Assembly: GCA_030602315.1 (NCBI GenBank)
Contig: JAUVZY010000005.1
Location: 62,001-126,000, forward strand
DNA: 64,000 bases
From: Pseudomonadaceae bacterium
GTDB taxonomy: Bacteria; Pseudomonadota; Gammaproteobacteria; Pseudomonadales; Pseudomonadaceae
Direction: 5' to 3'
The notes under the pieces are model-generated. The model made no database searches. It was not told where the DNA came from and saw only the letters and a program-made list of their open reading frames with translations. The translations under genes were made by a program, and so were the position numbers. This document shows, piece after piece, positions 37,257 through 48,862 of this stretch (the first letter of the stretch is position 1; every line of letters starts with the position of its first letter).

Positions 37257-38591
37257 GTGATCCGCATCCCCAAGACGGAATATGCCCGTCGGCGCAAGGC
37301 GCTGATGGCGCAAATGGAGCCCAACAGCATCGCCATCCTGCCGGCGGCGCCGGTGCATGTGCGCAACCGCGATGTGGAGCACGCCTACCGCCAGGACAGC
37401 GATTTCCAGTACCTCTCTGGGTTCCCCGAGCCGGATGCGGTGATCGCGCTGATCCCCGGACGCGAGCATGGTGAGTTCGTGCTGTTCTGCCGCGAGCGCA
37501 ACCCCGAGCGGGAGCTGTGGGACGGGCTGCGTGCCGGCCAGGAAGGGGCGATCCGCGACTTTGGCGCGGATGACGCGTTTCCGATCACCGACATCGACGA
37601 GATCCTCCCCGGCCTGATCGAGGGGCGCTCGCGGGTCTATTACGCCATCGGCACCCACGCCGAGTTCGATCAGCAGTTGCTCGAGTGGATCAATACCATC
37701 CGCAGCAAGGCCCGCCAGGGCGCCCAGCCGCCGCGGGAGTTCGTCGCGCTGGAGCCGCTGCTGCACGAGATGCGGCTGATCAAGAGCGCTGCCGAAATCA
37801 AGGTGATGCGCTATGCCGCCGAGGTGTCGGCGCGCGCGCATGTGCGGGCGATGCAGGCCTGCCAGCCGGGGCTGCACGAGTACGATCTGGAGGCCGAGCT
37901 GGAGTATGTGTTCCGCAAGGGCGGGTCGCGCCAGGTGGCCTACGAGTCGATCGTCGGTTCCGGACGCAATGGCTGCATCCTGCATTACCGGGAAAACGAA
38001 GCACCGCTGCGCGATGGCGAGCTGGTGCTGATCGACGCCGGCTGCGAGATCGACTGCTATGCCAGCGACATTACCCGCACCTTCCCGGTCAACGGGCGGT
38101 TTTCGGCTGAGCAGAAGGCGATCTACGAGCTGGTTCTGGCGGCCAATCTCGAAGCGTTCCGGCATATCGCGCCGGGCCGCCATTGGGCCGAGGCGCACGA
38201 GGCGACGGTGCGGGTGATTACCGCCGGCCTGGTCGAGCTGGGCCTGCTCGAGGGCGAGGTCGACGCGCTGATTCAGAGCGAGGCGTACAAGCCCTTCTAC
38301 ATGCACCGGGCCGGCCATTGGCTGGGGATGGACGTGCATGATGTCGGCGACTACAAGATTGGTGGCCAGTGGCGCGTGCTCGAGCCGGGCATGTGTCTGA
38401 CTGTCGAGCCGGGCATCTACATCGCGCCGGACAACGAGAGTGTCCCGGCGCCCTGGCGCGGCATCGCCGTGCGCATCGAGGACGACGTCGTGGTGACCCG
38501 CGACGGCTGTGAGGTGCTCACCAGCGGTGTGCCCAAGACGGTGGTCGAGATCGAGGCCCTGATGGCCGCTGCCGCGCGGAGCCCGGCGTGA
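37257..38591 (+). CDS. pepP: Xaa-Pro aminopeptidase II PepP
   Basis: Mn-dependent peptidase (444 aa) removing N-terminal residues before proline. The metal site is complete: VLIDAGCEIDCYASDITRTF (two Asp), HRAGHWLGMDVHDVG (His), TVEPGIY (Glu) and VRIEDDVVV (Glu). The GTG at 37257 gives the same N-terminus (MIRIPK...) as I recall for P. aeruginosa PepP, with gcgagg upstream. It lies 11 bp after ygfB, and its stop overlaps the ubiH GTG. Confidence 0.96.
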   Translation: MIRIPKTEYARRRKALMAQMEPNSIAILPAAPVHVRNRDVEHAYRQDSDFQYLSGFPEPDAVIALIPGREHGEFVLFCRERNPERELWDGLRAGQEGAIRDFGADDAFPITDIDEILPGLIEGRSRVYYAIGTHAEFDQQLLEWINTIRSKARQGAQPPREFVALEPLLHEMRLIKSAAEIKVMRYAAEVSARAHVRAMQACQPGLHEYDLEAELEYVFRKGGSRQVAYESIVGSGRNGCILHYRENEAPLRDGELVLIDAGCEIDCYASDITRTFPVNGRFSAEQKAIYELVLAANLEAFRHIAPGRHWAEAHEATVRVITAGLVELGLLEGEVDALIQSEAYKPFYMHRAGHWLGMDVHDVGDYKIGGQWRVLEPGMCLTVEPGIYIAPDNESVPAPWRGIAVRIEDDVVVTRDGCEVLTSGVPKTVVEIEALMAAAARSPA

Positions 38592-39769
38592 GTCAGGTGG
38601 AGATCGCCATCATCGGCGGCGGCCTGGTCGGCGCCAGTTTGGCCCTGGCGCTGCAGCGGGGCGCGGCGGCACGTGGCTGGCGCATCCGCTTGCTCGAGCC
38701 GTTCGCCCCGGGCGACCGCTACCAGCCCAGTTATGACGCGCGGGCCTCGGCACTGTCCTATGGCACGCGGCGGCTCTACGAGCAGCTGGGGCTGTGGCCG
38801 CAGATCGCTCAGCGGGCCGAGCCGATTCGCCAGATTCACGTTTCCGAGCAGGGCTGCTTCGGTGTGACGCGGATGGACGCCGCGACCGAACAGGTGCCGG
38901 CGCTTGGCTATGTGGTGGAGAACGCCTGGATCGGCCACTGTCTGTGGCAGGCGCTGGACGAGCGGGTGGTGACACGCGAATGTCCGGCGCAGGTCGAGCG
39001 GCTCGCGCCGTCCACCCGCGGCTACTGCGTGCACCTGGCCGATGGGCGGGTCATCGACTGTGACCTAGCGATTCTCGCCGATGGTGGGCGCTCCAATCTG
39101 CGTGAGCAACTGGGCGTCACCGTGCGCTCGCGCAGCTACGGGCAAAGCGCGCTGATCGCCAATGTCACCCCTGAGCGCGCTCATCAGGGTCAGGCTTTCG
39201 AGCGCTTCACCGGCGACGGGCCGCTGGCGCTGCTGCCGCTGTCCGAGGGGCGTTGCGCGCTGGTGATGACGCGCCAGAGCGAGCAGGCCGAGCGCCTGAT
39301 GTGGCTGGACGATGCGGCATTTCTCGACGTGCTGCAGCAGGCGTTCGGTTATCGCCTCGGCGCGTTCCGTCAGGTCGGCGCCAGGCATGCGTACCCGCTG
39401 GCCTTGGTGGAGTCCGATGAGCAGGTGCGCCGTGCGCTGGTGGTGCTGGGCAATGCCGCGCACAGCCTGCACCCGATCGCCGGGCAGGGCTACAACCTGT
39501 CGCTGCGCGACGCCCAGGCGCTGGCCGAGACCCTGCTCGGTGGCAGCGAATCGCCCGGCTCGCTGGCCACGTTGCAGCGCTACCGTGATCGCCAGGCGCT
39601 GGATCAGCAGCTCACGGTCGGCTTTTCCGATCGTCTGGTGCAGCTGTTCGGCCAGCCGAACCGGCTGTTGCAGGCCGGACGCAACCTCGGCTTGCTGGCG
39701 CTGGATCTGCTGCCGCCGGCCAAAAGCCAATTTGCCCGCCTGGCCATGGGGCTCGGTACGCGCCGCTAG
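38588..39769 (+). CDS. ubiH: 2-octaprenyl-6-methoxyphenol hydroxylase UbiH
   Basis: FAD-dependent mono-oxygenase (393 aa) of ubiquinone ring hydroxylation. Rossmann FAD motif IIGGGLVGASLALAL at the N-terminus, the middle DG motif ILADGGRSNLREQLG, and the second FAD motif VLGNAAHSLHPIAGQGYNLSLRD. GTG start, 4-bp overlap with pepP (GTGA). The pepP-ubiH-ubiI order is conserved in gammaproteobacteria. Confidence 0.94.
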   Translation: MSQVEIAIIGGGLVGASLALALQRGAAARGWRIRLLEPFAPGDRYQPSYDARASALSYGTRRLYEQLGLWPQIAQRAEPIRQIHVSEQGCFGVTRMDAATEQVPALGYVVENAWIGHCLWQALDERVVTRECPAQVERLAPSTRGYCVHLADGRVIDCDLAILADGGRSNLREQLGVTVRSRSYGQSALIANVTPERAHQGQAFERFTGDGPLALLPLSEGRCALVMTRQSEQAERLMWLDDAAFLDVLQQAFGYRLGAFRQVGARHAYPLALVESDEQVRRALVVLGNAAHSLHPIAGQGYNLSLRDAQALAETLLGGSESPGSLATLQRYRDRQALDQQLTVGFSDRLVQLFGQPNRLLQAGRNLGLLALDLLPPAKSQFARLAMGLGTRR

Positions 39770-39801
39770 TGGCGGGGCCGGTATACCAACAAGGAGGCGA
39801 C

Positions 39802-41022
39802 ATGCAGGTCGATCTGGTCATCGTGGGTGGGGGGATGGTGGGCAGCGCGCTGGCTCTGGCGCTGGCGCAAAGCGGCTTGCGGATCTGCGTGGTCGATGGG
39901 GGCTCGGTGCTGCCGGTGCCATTCGATGCCGACGCATCGTTCGAGCCGCGGGTCAGTGCGCTGTCTGCGGCCAGCCAGCGGATCCTTGAGCGCCTCGGCG
40001 CCTGGCAGGGGGTGCTTGCGCGCCGGGCCAGTCCTTACACCGATATGCATGTCTGGGACGGCCTCGGCACTGGCGAGATCCACTTCTCGGCCAGTGCGGT
40101 GCACGCCGATGTGCTCGGCCACATCGTGGAAAACCGGGTCATCCAGGATGCGCTGCTCGAGTGCCTGCAGGACCAGGACCGCATCACCCTGCTCGGCGCT
40201 GCGCGCCTCGAAGGGTTGCAGCGCGAGGACGGTGGCTGGCGTCTGGTGCTCGACTCGGGCGACGAGCTGCACGCGCCGCTGGTGGTGGCCGCCGATGGCG
40301 CCCATTCGGCGGTACGTCGTCTGGCCGGCTGTCAGACCCGCGAATGGGATTACCTGCACCACGCGATCGTGACCAGCGTGCGCTGCGCCGAGCCGCATCG
40401 GCGCACCGCCTGGCAGCGCTTTACCGAAGAGGGCCCGCTGGCCTTCCTGCCGCTGTTGCGCGGCGATGACGAGCACTGGTGCTCGATCGTCTGGTCGACC
40501 ACGCCGGAGCGAGCCTCGGCATTGATGGCGCTGGACGATGCCGCCTTCAGCGTCGCCCTCGGACGGGCCTTCGAAGAGCGGCTCGGGCCGGTCACCGCCG
40601 TCGACCCGAGGCTGTGCATCCCGTTGCGCCAGCGTCATGCCAAGCGCTATGTGCAGGGCGGGTTGGCGCTGATCGGCGATGCCGCGCATACGATTCACCC
40701 GCTTGCCGGGCAGGGCGTGAATCTCGGGTTTCTCGACGCGGCGACGCTGGCCGAGGTGCTGCTCGATGCGCGCGCGCGTGGCGAGACGTTGGCCGAGGAG
40801 CGTGTGCTTGGCCGCTTCGAGCGCCAGCGGATGCCGCAGAATCTGGCGATGATGGCGGCGATGGAGGGCTTCGAGAGGCTGTTCCAGAGCGATTCGCTGC
40901 TGCTGCGCTGGCTGCGCAATGCCGGGCTGCGGCAAGTCGAGCAATTGCCCGCGGCAAAAGCGCTGTTCGTGCGCCAGGCGCTGGGCCTGAGCGGGCCTTT
41001 GCCAAAGCTGGCGCGGGCTTGA
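39802..41022 (+). CDS. ubiI: UbiH/UbiF/VisC/COQ6-family FAD hydroxylase (UbiI-type)
   Basis: A second FAD hydroxylase of ubiquinone synthesis (406 aa). Motifs: VIVGGGMVGSALALALAQ, VAADGAHSAVRRLAG, IGDAAHTIHPLAGQGVNLGFLDA. It is a paralogue of the preceding gene, and position fits UbiI (C5 hydroxylation), though UbiF-type activity cannot be excluded from motifs. The true start is the ATG at 39802, with aaggaggcg at ideal spacing. Confidence 0.9.
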   Translation: MQVDLVIVGGGMVGSALALALAQSGLRICVVDGGSVLPVPFDADASFEPRVSALSAASQRILERLGAWQGVLARRASPYTDMHVWDGLGTGEIHFSASAVHADVLGHIVENRVIQDALLECLQDQDRITLLGAARLEGLQREDGGWRLVLDSGDELHAPLVVAADGAHSAVRRLAGCQTREWDYLHHAIVTSVRCAEPHRRTAWQRFTEEGPLAFLPLLRGDDEHWCSIVWSTTPERASALMALDDAAFSVALGRAFEERLGPVTAVDPRLCIPLRQRHAKRYVQGGLALIGDAAHTIHPLAGQGVNLGFLDAATLAEVLLDARARGETLAEERVLGRFERQRMPQNLAMMAAMEGFERLFQSDSLLLRWLRNAGLRQVEQLPAAKALFVRQALGLSGPLPKLARA

Positions 41023-41050
41023 GTTCTGTCATATTTCCTTCGTTGCGAAG

Positions 41051-41069
41051 GTAAATAAGAGTCACTACT
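41051..41069 (+). promoter_or_regulatory. Weak candidate Fur box upstream of hitA
   Basis: The 19-mer gtaaataagagtcactact matches the Fur consensus at 11 of 19 positions by my own count. It lies about 32 bp before the iron-binding-protein gene, where a Fur site would be expected. The score is marginal. Confidence 0.3.
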
Positions 41070-41100
41070 ATTCGTACATCATCGACCAACAAGAGGCTTC

Positions 41101-42105
41101 ATGATGCACGCAGGTAAAGGAATTCTCGCCGCGCTCACCCTGAGCGTGCTGTCCGCCGCAGTCCATGCGGCCGATCCCATCGTGGTCTACACCGCCCGTA
41201 TCGACGAGCTGATCAAGCCGGTATTCGACGCTTACACCAAGGAAACCGGGGTCAAGATCAAGTTCATCACCGACAAGGAAGCGCCCCTGATGGAGCGCAT
41301 CAAGGCCGAGGGTGCCAACACCCCCGCTGACCTGCTGGTGACCGTCGATGGCGGCAACCTCTGGCAGGCGGACCAGATGGGCATCCTGCAGCCGGTCGAT
41401 TCGGCGGTGATCAAGCAGAACGTCCCCAGCCAGTATCGTGCATCGAACGATTCCTGGGCCGGTCTGACCCTGCGTGCGCGCACCATCGTCTACTCCCCTG
41501 AGCGGGTCAAGGAAGGCGAGCTGACCACCTACGAAGCGCTGGCCGATGAGCGCTGGGAAGGCCGTCTGTGCCTGCGCACCAGCAAGAAGGTCTACAACCA
41601 GTCGCTGACCGCCACCATGATCGAAGCCAACGGCGCCGAGAAGACCGAGCAGGTGCTCAAGGGCTGGGTAGGCAACCTCACCACTGACGTGTTCCCCGAT
41701 GACACTGCACTGATTCAGGCAGTCGACGCCGGTCTGTGCGATGTCGGAATCGTCAACACCTACTACTTCGGCCGTCTGCTGGCACAGAAGCCGGACCTCA
41801 AGGCCAAGCTGTTCTGGCCGAACCAGGACGATCGCGGCGTGCACGTGAACCTGTCGGGCGTCGGCCTGACCAAGCATGCACCCAATGCCGAGGCCGCCAT
41901 CAAGCTGATGGAGTGGATGACCGGTGAAGAAGCCCAGCGCCTTTTCGCCAAGATCAACATGGAGTACCCGGTCAACCCGGCCGTCAAGGCTGACGAAACC
42001 GTCGCCGCCTGGGGTGAGTTCAAGGCTGACAGCGTTCCGGTCGAGGTCACCGGCAAGCGTCAGGCCGAGGCCATCCGCATGATGGATCGGGTAGGCTGGA
42101 ACTGA
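41101..42105 (+). CDS. hitA: Ferric iron ABC transporter, periplasmic binding protein
   Basis: Periplasmic Fe(3+)-binding protein of the FbpA/HitA type (334 aa). Signal peptide to VHAADP (cleavage near residue 24). The paired iron-ligand tyrosines Tyr221-Tyr222 lie in [10 protein letters not shown], and the mature N-terminus [22 protein letters not shown] is typical of the family. Two ATGs stand in tandem at the start; the second (41104) has better spacing to aagagg. The permease follows after an intervening terminator. Confidence 0.92.
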   Translation: MMHAGKGILAALTLSVLSAAVHAADPIVVYTARIDELIKPVFDAYTKETGVKIKFITDKEAPLMERIKAEGANTPADLLVTVDGGNLWQADQMGILQPVDSAVIKQNVPSQYRASNDSWAGLTLRARTIVYSPERVKEGELTTYEALADERWEGRLCLRTSKKVYNQSLTATMIEANGAEKTEQVLKGWVGNLTTDVFPDDTALIQAVDAGLCDVGIVNTYYFGRLLAQKPDLKAKLFWPNQDDRGVHVNLSGVGLTKHAPNAEAAIKLMEWMTGEEAQRLFAKINMEYPVNPAVKADETVAAWGEFKADSVPVEVTGKRQAEAIRMMDRVGWN

Positions 42106-42188
42106 TCCGCGAGTCGCCGGCCCGTCACGCACGCAGTCATCGCTTGACTTGCAAGGCGTGCAGCCGGCAGCCTCTAGCGGTTTTCGCC

Positions 42189-42219
42189 AATACCCCCGGC
42201 TCGTCCGGGGGTATTTTTT
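42189..42219 (+). terminator. Strong intrinsic terminator between hitA and hitB
   Basis: An 11-bp perfect stem (aatacccccgg / ccgggggtatt), 5-nt loop, then a T-run (42214-42219). It stands 83 bp after hitA and only 17 bp before the hitB GTG. It should limit read-through, so the binding protein is made in excess. Confidence 0.9.
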
Positions 42220-42235
42220 GAACACCGAGGCAGTC

Positions 42236-43849
42236 GTGACCCATCCGGCCCAGCGTCGCTGGTACTTCCTTTCCTGCTCCATCGCCCTGCTGGTGTTGAT
42301 GCCGCTCAGTGTGTTGTTGCTGAGCTGGCAGCAGATCGATACCGAGATCTGGTCCCACCTGTGGTCGACCCAGTTGCCGCGCCTGATCGGCAACACCGCC
42401 GTGCTGCTGGTGGGCGTGGCGGTGGGTGTGGTCGTGCTTGGCGTCAGCCTCGCCTGGCTCACCGCGCTTTGCGAGTTTCCCGGTCGGCGCTGGCTCGACT
42501 GGGCGCTGATGCTGCCCTTCGCCATTCCCGCCTATGTGCTGGCCTTCGTCTTCATCGGCCTGCTGGATTTCGCCGGGCCGGTGCAGACACTGTTGCGCGA
42601 ATGGTTCGGCAGCGGCTTTCGTCTGCCGCGGGTGCGCTCCACCGGCGGGGTGATCCTGGTGCTGGTGCTGGTGTTCTACCCGTACGTCTACCTGTTGGCC
42701 CGCTCGGCCTTTCTCGCCCAGGGGCGCGGCCTGATGGAGGCGGCGCGGGTGCTTGGCCTGTCGCCGTGGCAGGCCTTCTGGCGCGTCGCGCTGCCGATGG
42801 CGCGTCCGGCGATCGGCGCGGGCCTGGCGCTGGCGATGATGGAGACCCTGGCCGACTTCGGCGCGGTGGCCGCGTTCAACTACGACACCTTCACCACCGC
42901 GATCTACAAGACCTGGTACGGCTTCTACAGCCTGTCGAGCGCCACCCAGCTGGCCAGCCTGCTGCTGCTGGCGGTGATGCTGGTGCTCTACGGCGAGCGC
43001 CGTGCCCGCGGCGTCGCCCGGCCGGCCAGTGAGCGTGCGCGCAGCCAGCCGCTGTACCGGCTACGCGGGATCAAGGCACTGGCGGCCAGTGCCTGGTGCC
43101 TGCTGGTTTTTCTCTGTGCCTTCGCCATTCCGCTGCTGCAGCTGTTGGTCTGGTTGTGGCAGCGCGGTCGCTTCGATCTGGACGAGCGCTATGCGGGGCT
43201 GATCCTGCATACCCTGGCGCTGGGGGCGATCGCCGCGCTGATCACCGTGGCGGTCGCGCTGCTGTTGGCCTTCGCCCGAAGGCTGGCGCCGGTGCGGCCG
43301 GTACGCACGGCGGTGAGTCTGGCCAATCTCGGCTATGCGTTGCCCGGTTCGGTACTGGCGGTGTCGATCATGCTGGCGTTCAGTTACCTGGACCGCGAAC
43401 TGGTGATCCCGCTGTCGAGCTGGCTGGGCGGAGCGGGCAAGCCGCTTTTGCTCGGCAGTCTCGGCGCGCTTTTGATCGCCTACCTGATTCGCTTCATGGC
43501 GGTGGCCTTCGGCCCGCTGGAAAACGCGCTGGCGCGGATTCGGCCGTCCATTCCCCAGGCCTCGCGCAGCCTCGGGGTGGGTGGTGTGGGCCTGTTCCTG
43601 CGCGTCTACTTGCCGCTGCTGCTGCCGGGCACGCTGAGTGCGGCGCTGCTGGTGTTCGTCGATGTACTCAAGGAGATGCCGGCGACCCTGCTGATGCGTC
43701 CGTTCGGTTGGGACACCCTGGCGGTGCGCATCTTCGAGATGACCAGCGAGGGCGAGTGGGCGCGGGCGTCGCTGCCGGCGGTGAGTCTGGTGTTGGTGGG
43801 GTTGCTGCCGGTGATCCTGCTGATCCGGCGCTCGGCGAACCGCCGCTGA
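42236..43849 (+). CDS. hitB: Ferric iron ABC transporter, fused double permease
   Basis: Inner-membrane permease of the FbpB/HitB type (537 aa) with about 12 helices, two fused BPD-type domains. The EAA loops are visible: [28 protein letters not shown] in the first half and [27 protein letters not shown] in the second. GTG start after gagg, immediately behind the terminator; the frame is open farther upstream but crosses the hairpin. No ATP-binding subunit is encoded next to it: gcvT follows, so the ATPase must be elsewhere. Confidence 0.92.
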   Translation: MTHPAQRRWYFLSCSIALLVLMPLSVLLLSWQQIDTEIWSHLWSTQLPRLIGNTAVLLVGVAVGVVVLGVSLAWLTALCEFPGRRWLDWALMLPFAIPAYVLAFVFIGLLDFAGPVQTLLREWFGSGFRLPRVRSTGGVILVLVLVFYPYVYLLARSAFLAQGRGLMEAARVLGLSPWQAFWRVALPMARPAIGAGLALAMMETLADFGAVAAFNYDTFTTAIYKTWYGFYSLSSATQLASLLLLAVMLVLYGERRARGVARPASERARSQPLYRLRGIKALAASAWCLLVFLCAFAIPLLQLLVWLWQRGRFDLDERYAGLILHTLALGAIAALITVAVALLLAFARRLAPVRPVRTAVSLANLGYALPGSVLAVSIMLAFSYLDRELVIPLSSWLGGAGKPLLLGSLGALLIAYLIRFMAVAFGPLENALARIRPSIPQASRSLGVGGVGLFLRVYLPLLLPGTLSAALLVFVDVLKEMPATLLMRPFGWDTLAVRIFEMTSEGEWARASLPAVSLVLVGLLPVILLIRRSANRR

Positions 43850-43891
43850 GCGGGTGGTCCAACGAGCAAGACGCCGGCGCATGGGCGCGCC

Positions 43892-43920
43892 GTGACCTTG
43901 CGGGGGCTTGCGGCTACAAT
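43892..43920 (+). promoter_or_regulatory. Sigma-70 promoter of gcvT
   Basis: GTGACC (43892-43897), 17 bp spacer, TACAAT (43915-43920), 70 bp before the gcvT ATG. The leader is too short for a tandem glycine riboswitch and I see none. Confidence 0.6.
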
Positions 43921-43989
43921 GCGCGCCATTCCACGCAGCCCCCCTCGTTCAGGCTGCTCCCGCACGTCCTGCCCGGAAGGAGAATACCC

Positions 43990-45072
43990 ATGGGTCAGCG
44001 CACACCCCTCTATGAACAGCACGTTGCCTTAGGCGCCAAGATGGTCGATTTCGGCGGCTGGGACATGCCGCTGCACTACGGCTCCCAGGTCGAGGAGCAC
44101 CATCAGGTCCGCCGCGACTGCGGGGTGTTCGACGTCTCCCACATGACCGTGGTGGATATCGCCGGCAGCGGTGCCAAGGCCTATCTGCAGCACCTGCTGG
44201 CCAACGATGTCGAGCGCCTGCAGGTGCTCGGCAAGGCGCTGTACAGCGGCATGCTCAACGAGCAGGGCGGGGTGATCGACGATCTGATCGTCTACCTCGC
44301 CGAGGATGGCTACCGCATGGTGGTCAACGCCGCCACCCGCGACAAGGACCTGGCCTGGCTGCAGGCGCAGAGCGCCGGCTTCGCGGTGACCCTGACCGAG
44401 CGTAGCGACATGGCGATGCTGGCCATCCAGGGGCCGCAGGCGCGCAACCGGGTGGCCGAACTGGTCGCCGCACCGCGTGCCGCGCTGATCCACGAGCTCA
44501 AGGTGTTCCAGGGACTGCCGGAAGGCGACTGGTTCATCGCCCGCACCGGCTATACCGGCGAGGACGGTCTGGAGATCATACTGCCCGCCGTCGAGGCACC
44601 GAGCTTCTTCAACGAGCTGGTCGGTGCCGGTATCGCACCGATCGGCCTCGGCGCGCGCGATACGCTGCGTCTGGAGGCGGGGATGAACCTCTACGGCCAG
44701 GACATGACCGAAGAGGTTTCGCCGCTGACTGCCAACATGGGCTGGACCATCGCCTGGGAACCGGCCGAGCGCGACTTCATCGGCCGCGCCGCGCTGGAGG
44801 CCCAGCGCAACGATCCGGCACTGCCGCGGCTGGTCGGTCTGGTACTGGAAGAGCGCGGCGTGCTGCGCGCCCATCAGGTGGTGCGCGTCGCGGGGATTGG
44901 CGAAGGCGAGATCACCAGCGGCAGCTTCTCGCCGACGCTGGGCAAGTCCATCGCCCTGGCGCGGGTGCCGGCGGCGACCGCCGACCGCGCCGAAGTGGAA
45001 ATTCGCGGCAAGTGGTACCCGGTGCGCGTGGTTCAGCCGACCTTCGTGCGCCACGGCAAGATTCTTGTCTAA
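43990..45072 (+). CDS. gcvT: Glycine cleavage system T protein (aminomethyltransferase)
   Basis: Transfers the methylene carbon of glycine from lipoylated GcvH to tetrahydrofolate and frees ammonia (360 aa). Motifs: [26 protein letters not shown] start, [13 protein letters not shown], the folate-site Asp segment [12 protein letters not shown], and [20 protein letters not shown] strong ribosome binding site (ggaaggag) precedes the ATG. First gene of gcvT-gcvH-gcvP; gcvH follows after 45 bp. Confidence 0.96.
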   Translation: MGQRTPLYEQHVALGAKMVDFGGWDMPLHYGSQVEEHHQVRRDCGVFDVSHMTVVDIAGSGAKAYLQHLLANDVERLQVLGKALYSGMLNEQGGVIDDLIVYLAEDGYRMVVNAATRDKDLAWLQAQSAGFAVTLTERSDMAMLAIQGPQARNRVAELVAAPRAALIHELKVFQGLPEGDWFIARTGYTGEDGLEIILPAVEAPSFFNELVGAGIAPIGLGARDTLRLEAGMNLYGQDMTEEVSPLTANMGWTIAWEPAERDFIGRAALEAQRNDPALPRLVGLVLEERGVLRAHQVVRVAGIGEGEITSGSFSPTLGKSIALARVPAATADRAEVEIRGKWYPVRVVQPTFVRHGKILV

Positions 45073-45117
45073 ATTAAATCTGAACCGCCGACCGTCGTCG
45101 GCCCGTGAGGAAAGAGA

Positions 45118-45501
45118 ATGAGCAACATCCCCAGCGATCTGCGTTACGCCGCCAGCCACGAGTGGGCGCGCCTGGAAGCCGACGGCAGCGTCACCGTGGG
45201 TATTTCCGACCACGCCCAGCAAGCGCTGGGTGATGTGGTGTTCGTCGAGCTGCCGGAAGTCGGCCGTCAGGTGGGTGCCGGCGAGGAAGCCGGCGTGGTC
45301 GAGTCGGTGAAGGCCGCCTCCGATGTGTACTCGCCGATCGCTGGCGAGATTATCGAGGTCAACAGCGCCCTGGCCGATGCACCCGAACAGGTCAACGCCG
45401 ACCCGTACGCCAGCTGGTTCTTCCGTCTGCGCCCGAGCAGTGCCGCCGACCTCGACCAGCTGCTGGACGCCACCGCCTACCAGGCCGCCTGCGAAGCCTG
45501 A
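45118..45501 (+). CDS. gcvH: Glycine cleavage system H protein
   Basis: Lipoyl carrier protein (127 aa) that shuttles the aminomethyl group between P, T and L proteins. The lipoylated residue is Lys65 in [11 protein letters not shown]; the flanking SHEWARLE and [12 protein letters not shown] are family motifs. It is followed by a terminator-like hairpin before gcvP. Confidence 0.98.
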   Translation: MSNIPSDLRYAASHEWARLEADGSVTVGISDHAQQALGDVVFVELPEVGRQVGAGEEAGVVESVKAASDVYSPIAGEIIEVNSALADAPEQVNADPYASWFFRLRPSSAADLDQLLDATAYQAACEA

Positions 45502-45526
45502 TTTTCGCCCGCGCCCGAACGCATTG

Positions 45527-45564
45527 AAAAAAGGCTCCGACCCTCAAGGGTTCGGGGCCTTTTG
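45527..45564 (+). terminator. Terminator-like hairpin between gcvH and gcvP
   Basis: An A-run, then an imperfect stem aaaaggctccgaccc / gggttcggggcctttt around tcaa, ending in four T. It lies 17 bp before the gcvP GTG, in the same relation as the hitA-hitB terminator, and may lower gcvP expression relative to gcvT and gcvH. Confidence 0.65.
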
Positions 45565-45581
45565 CCCCTTGGAGAACTGCC

Positions 45582-48452
<2,871 letters not shown>

Positions 48453-48470
48453 AGGCAGGCGGTGAAAAAC

Positions 48471-48495
48471 AAACGGGGCCCGATGGGCCCCGTTT
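48471..48495. terminator. Bidirectional hairpin between gcvP and the DUF2388 gene
   Basis: 11-bp perfect stem (aaacggggccc / gggccccgttt) with a 3-nt loop, 18 bp after gcvP and 17 bp after the end of the convergent gene. Short A/T runs lie on both arms, fitting a shared terminator. Confidence 0.75.
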
Positions 48496-48512
48496 GCATT
48501 GGCGCGGAAAAA

Positions 48513-48818
48513 CTACTGCACGGCGAGCACCGCGCTGGCCAGTTCCAGGTCGCTGGCGGCCAGTTCGGGCTGTTCGCTGCGCACCTGCTGCAGGAAGGCC
48601 TCCAGATACGGGCCACGGATTTCTCCGTTGCTGGCGACGAAACTGCTGGCGTCCTCGCGGGTGGCGGCGACTTGCTTGTCGTCCTTGAAGGTCATGTAGG
48701 TGGTGGCGGTGGTGATGCCGGAGGAAAGGATCTGGCGGACGAAACCGCCGTCGGCCTGGGCGATGCCCATGGGTAGCGATACCACGGTGCCGATGACCAG
48801 GGTCTTCAGGATGCGCAT
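48513..48818 (-). CDS. DUF2388 (TIGR02448) secreted protein
   Basis: A 101-residue protein with an N-terminal signal peptide (cleavage near IAQAD, residue 22). The C-terminal half fits the Pseudomonas DUF2388 pattern: AATREDASSFVASNGEIRGPYLEAFL, then PELAASDLELASAVLA. The Thr/Ser-rich middle (SSGITTATTYMTF) is also typical. The function is unknown; probably periplasmic. It is convergent with gcvP and lies downstream of the large sensor kinase on the same strand. Confidence 0.85.
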   Translation of the reverse strand: MRILKTLVIGTVVSLPMGIAQADGGFVRQILSSGITTATTYMTFKDDKQVAATREDASSFVASNGEIRGPYLEAFLQQVRSEQPELAASDLELASAVLAVQ

Positions 48819-48862
48819 GGTGGCTTTCTCCAGGGTTTTTATTGATCGGACAGGCCGATCGG

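Noticed and set aside
43921..43989. Glycine riboswitch before gcvT
   Set aside because: Only about 70 nt separate the probable -10 box and the ATG, too short for the tandem aptamer, and the conserved aptamer cores are not visible.
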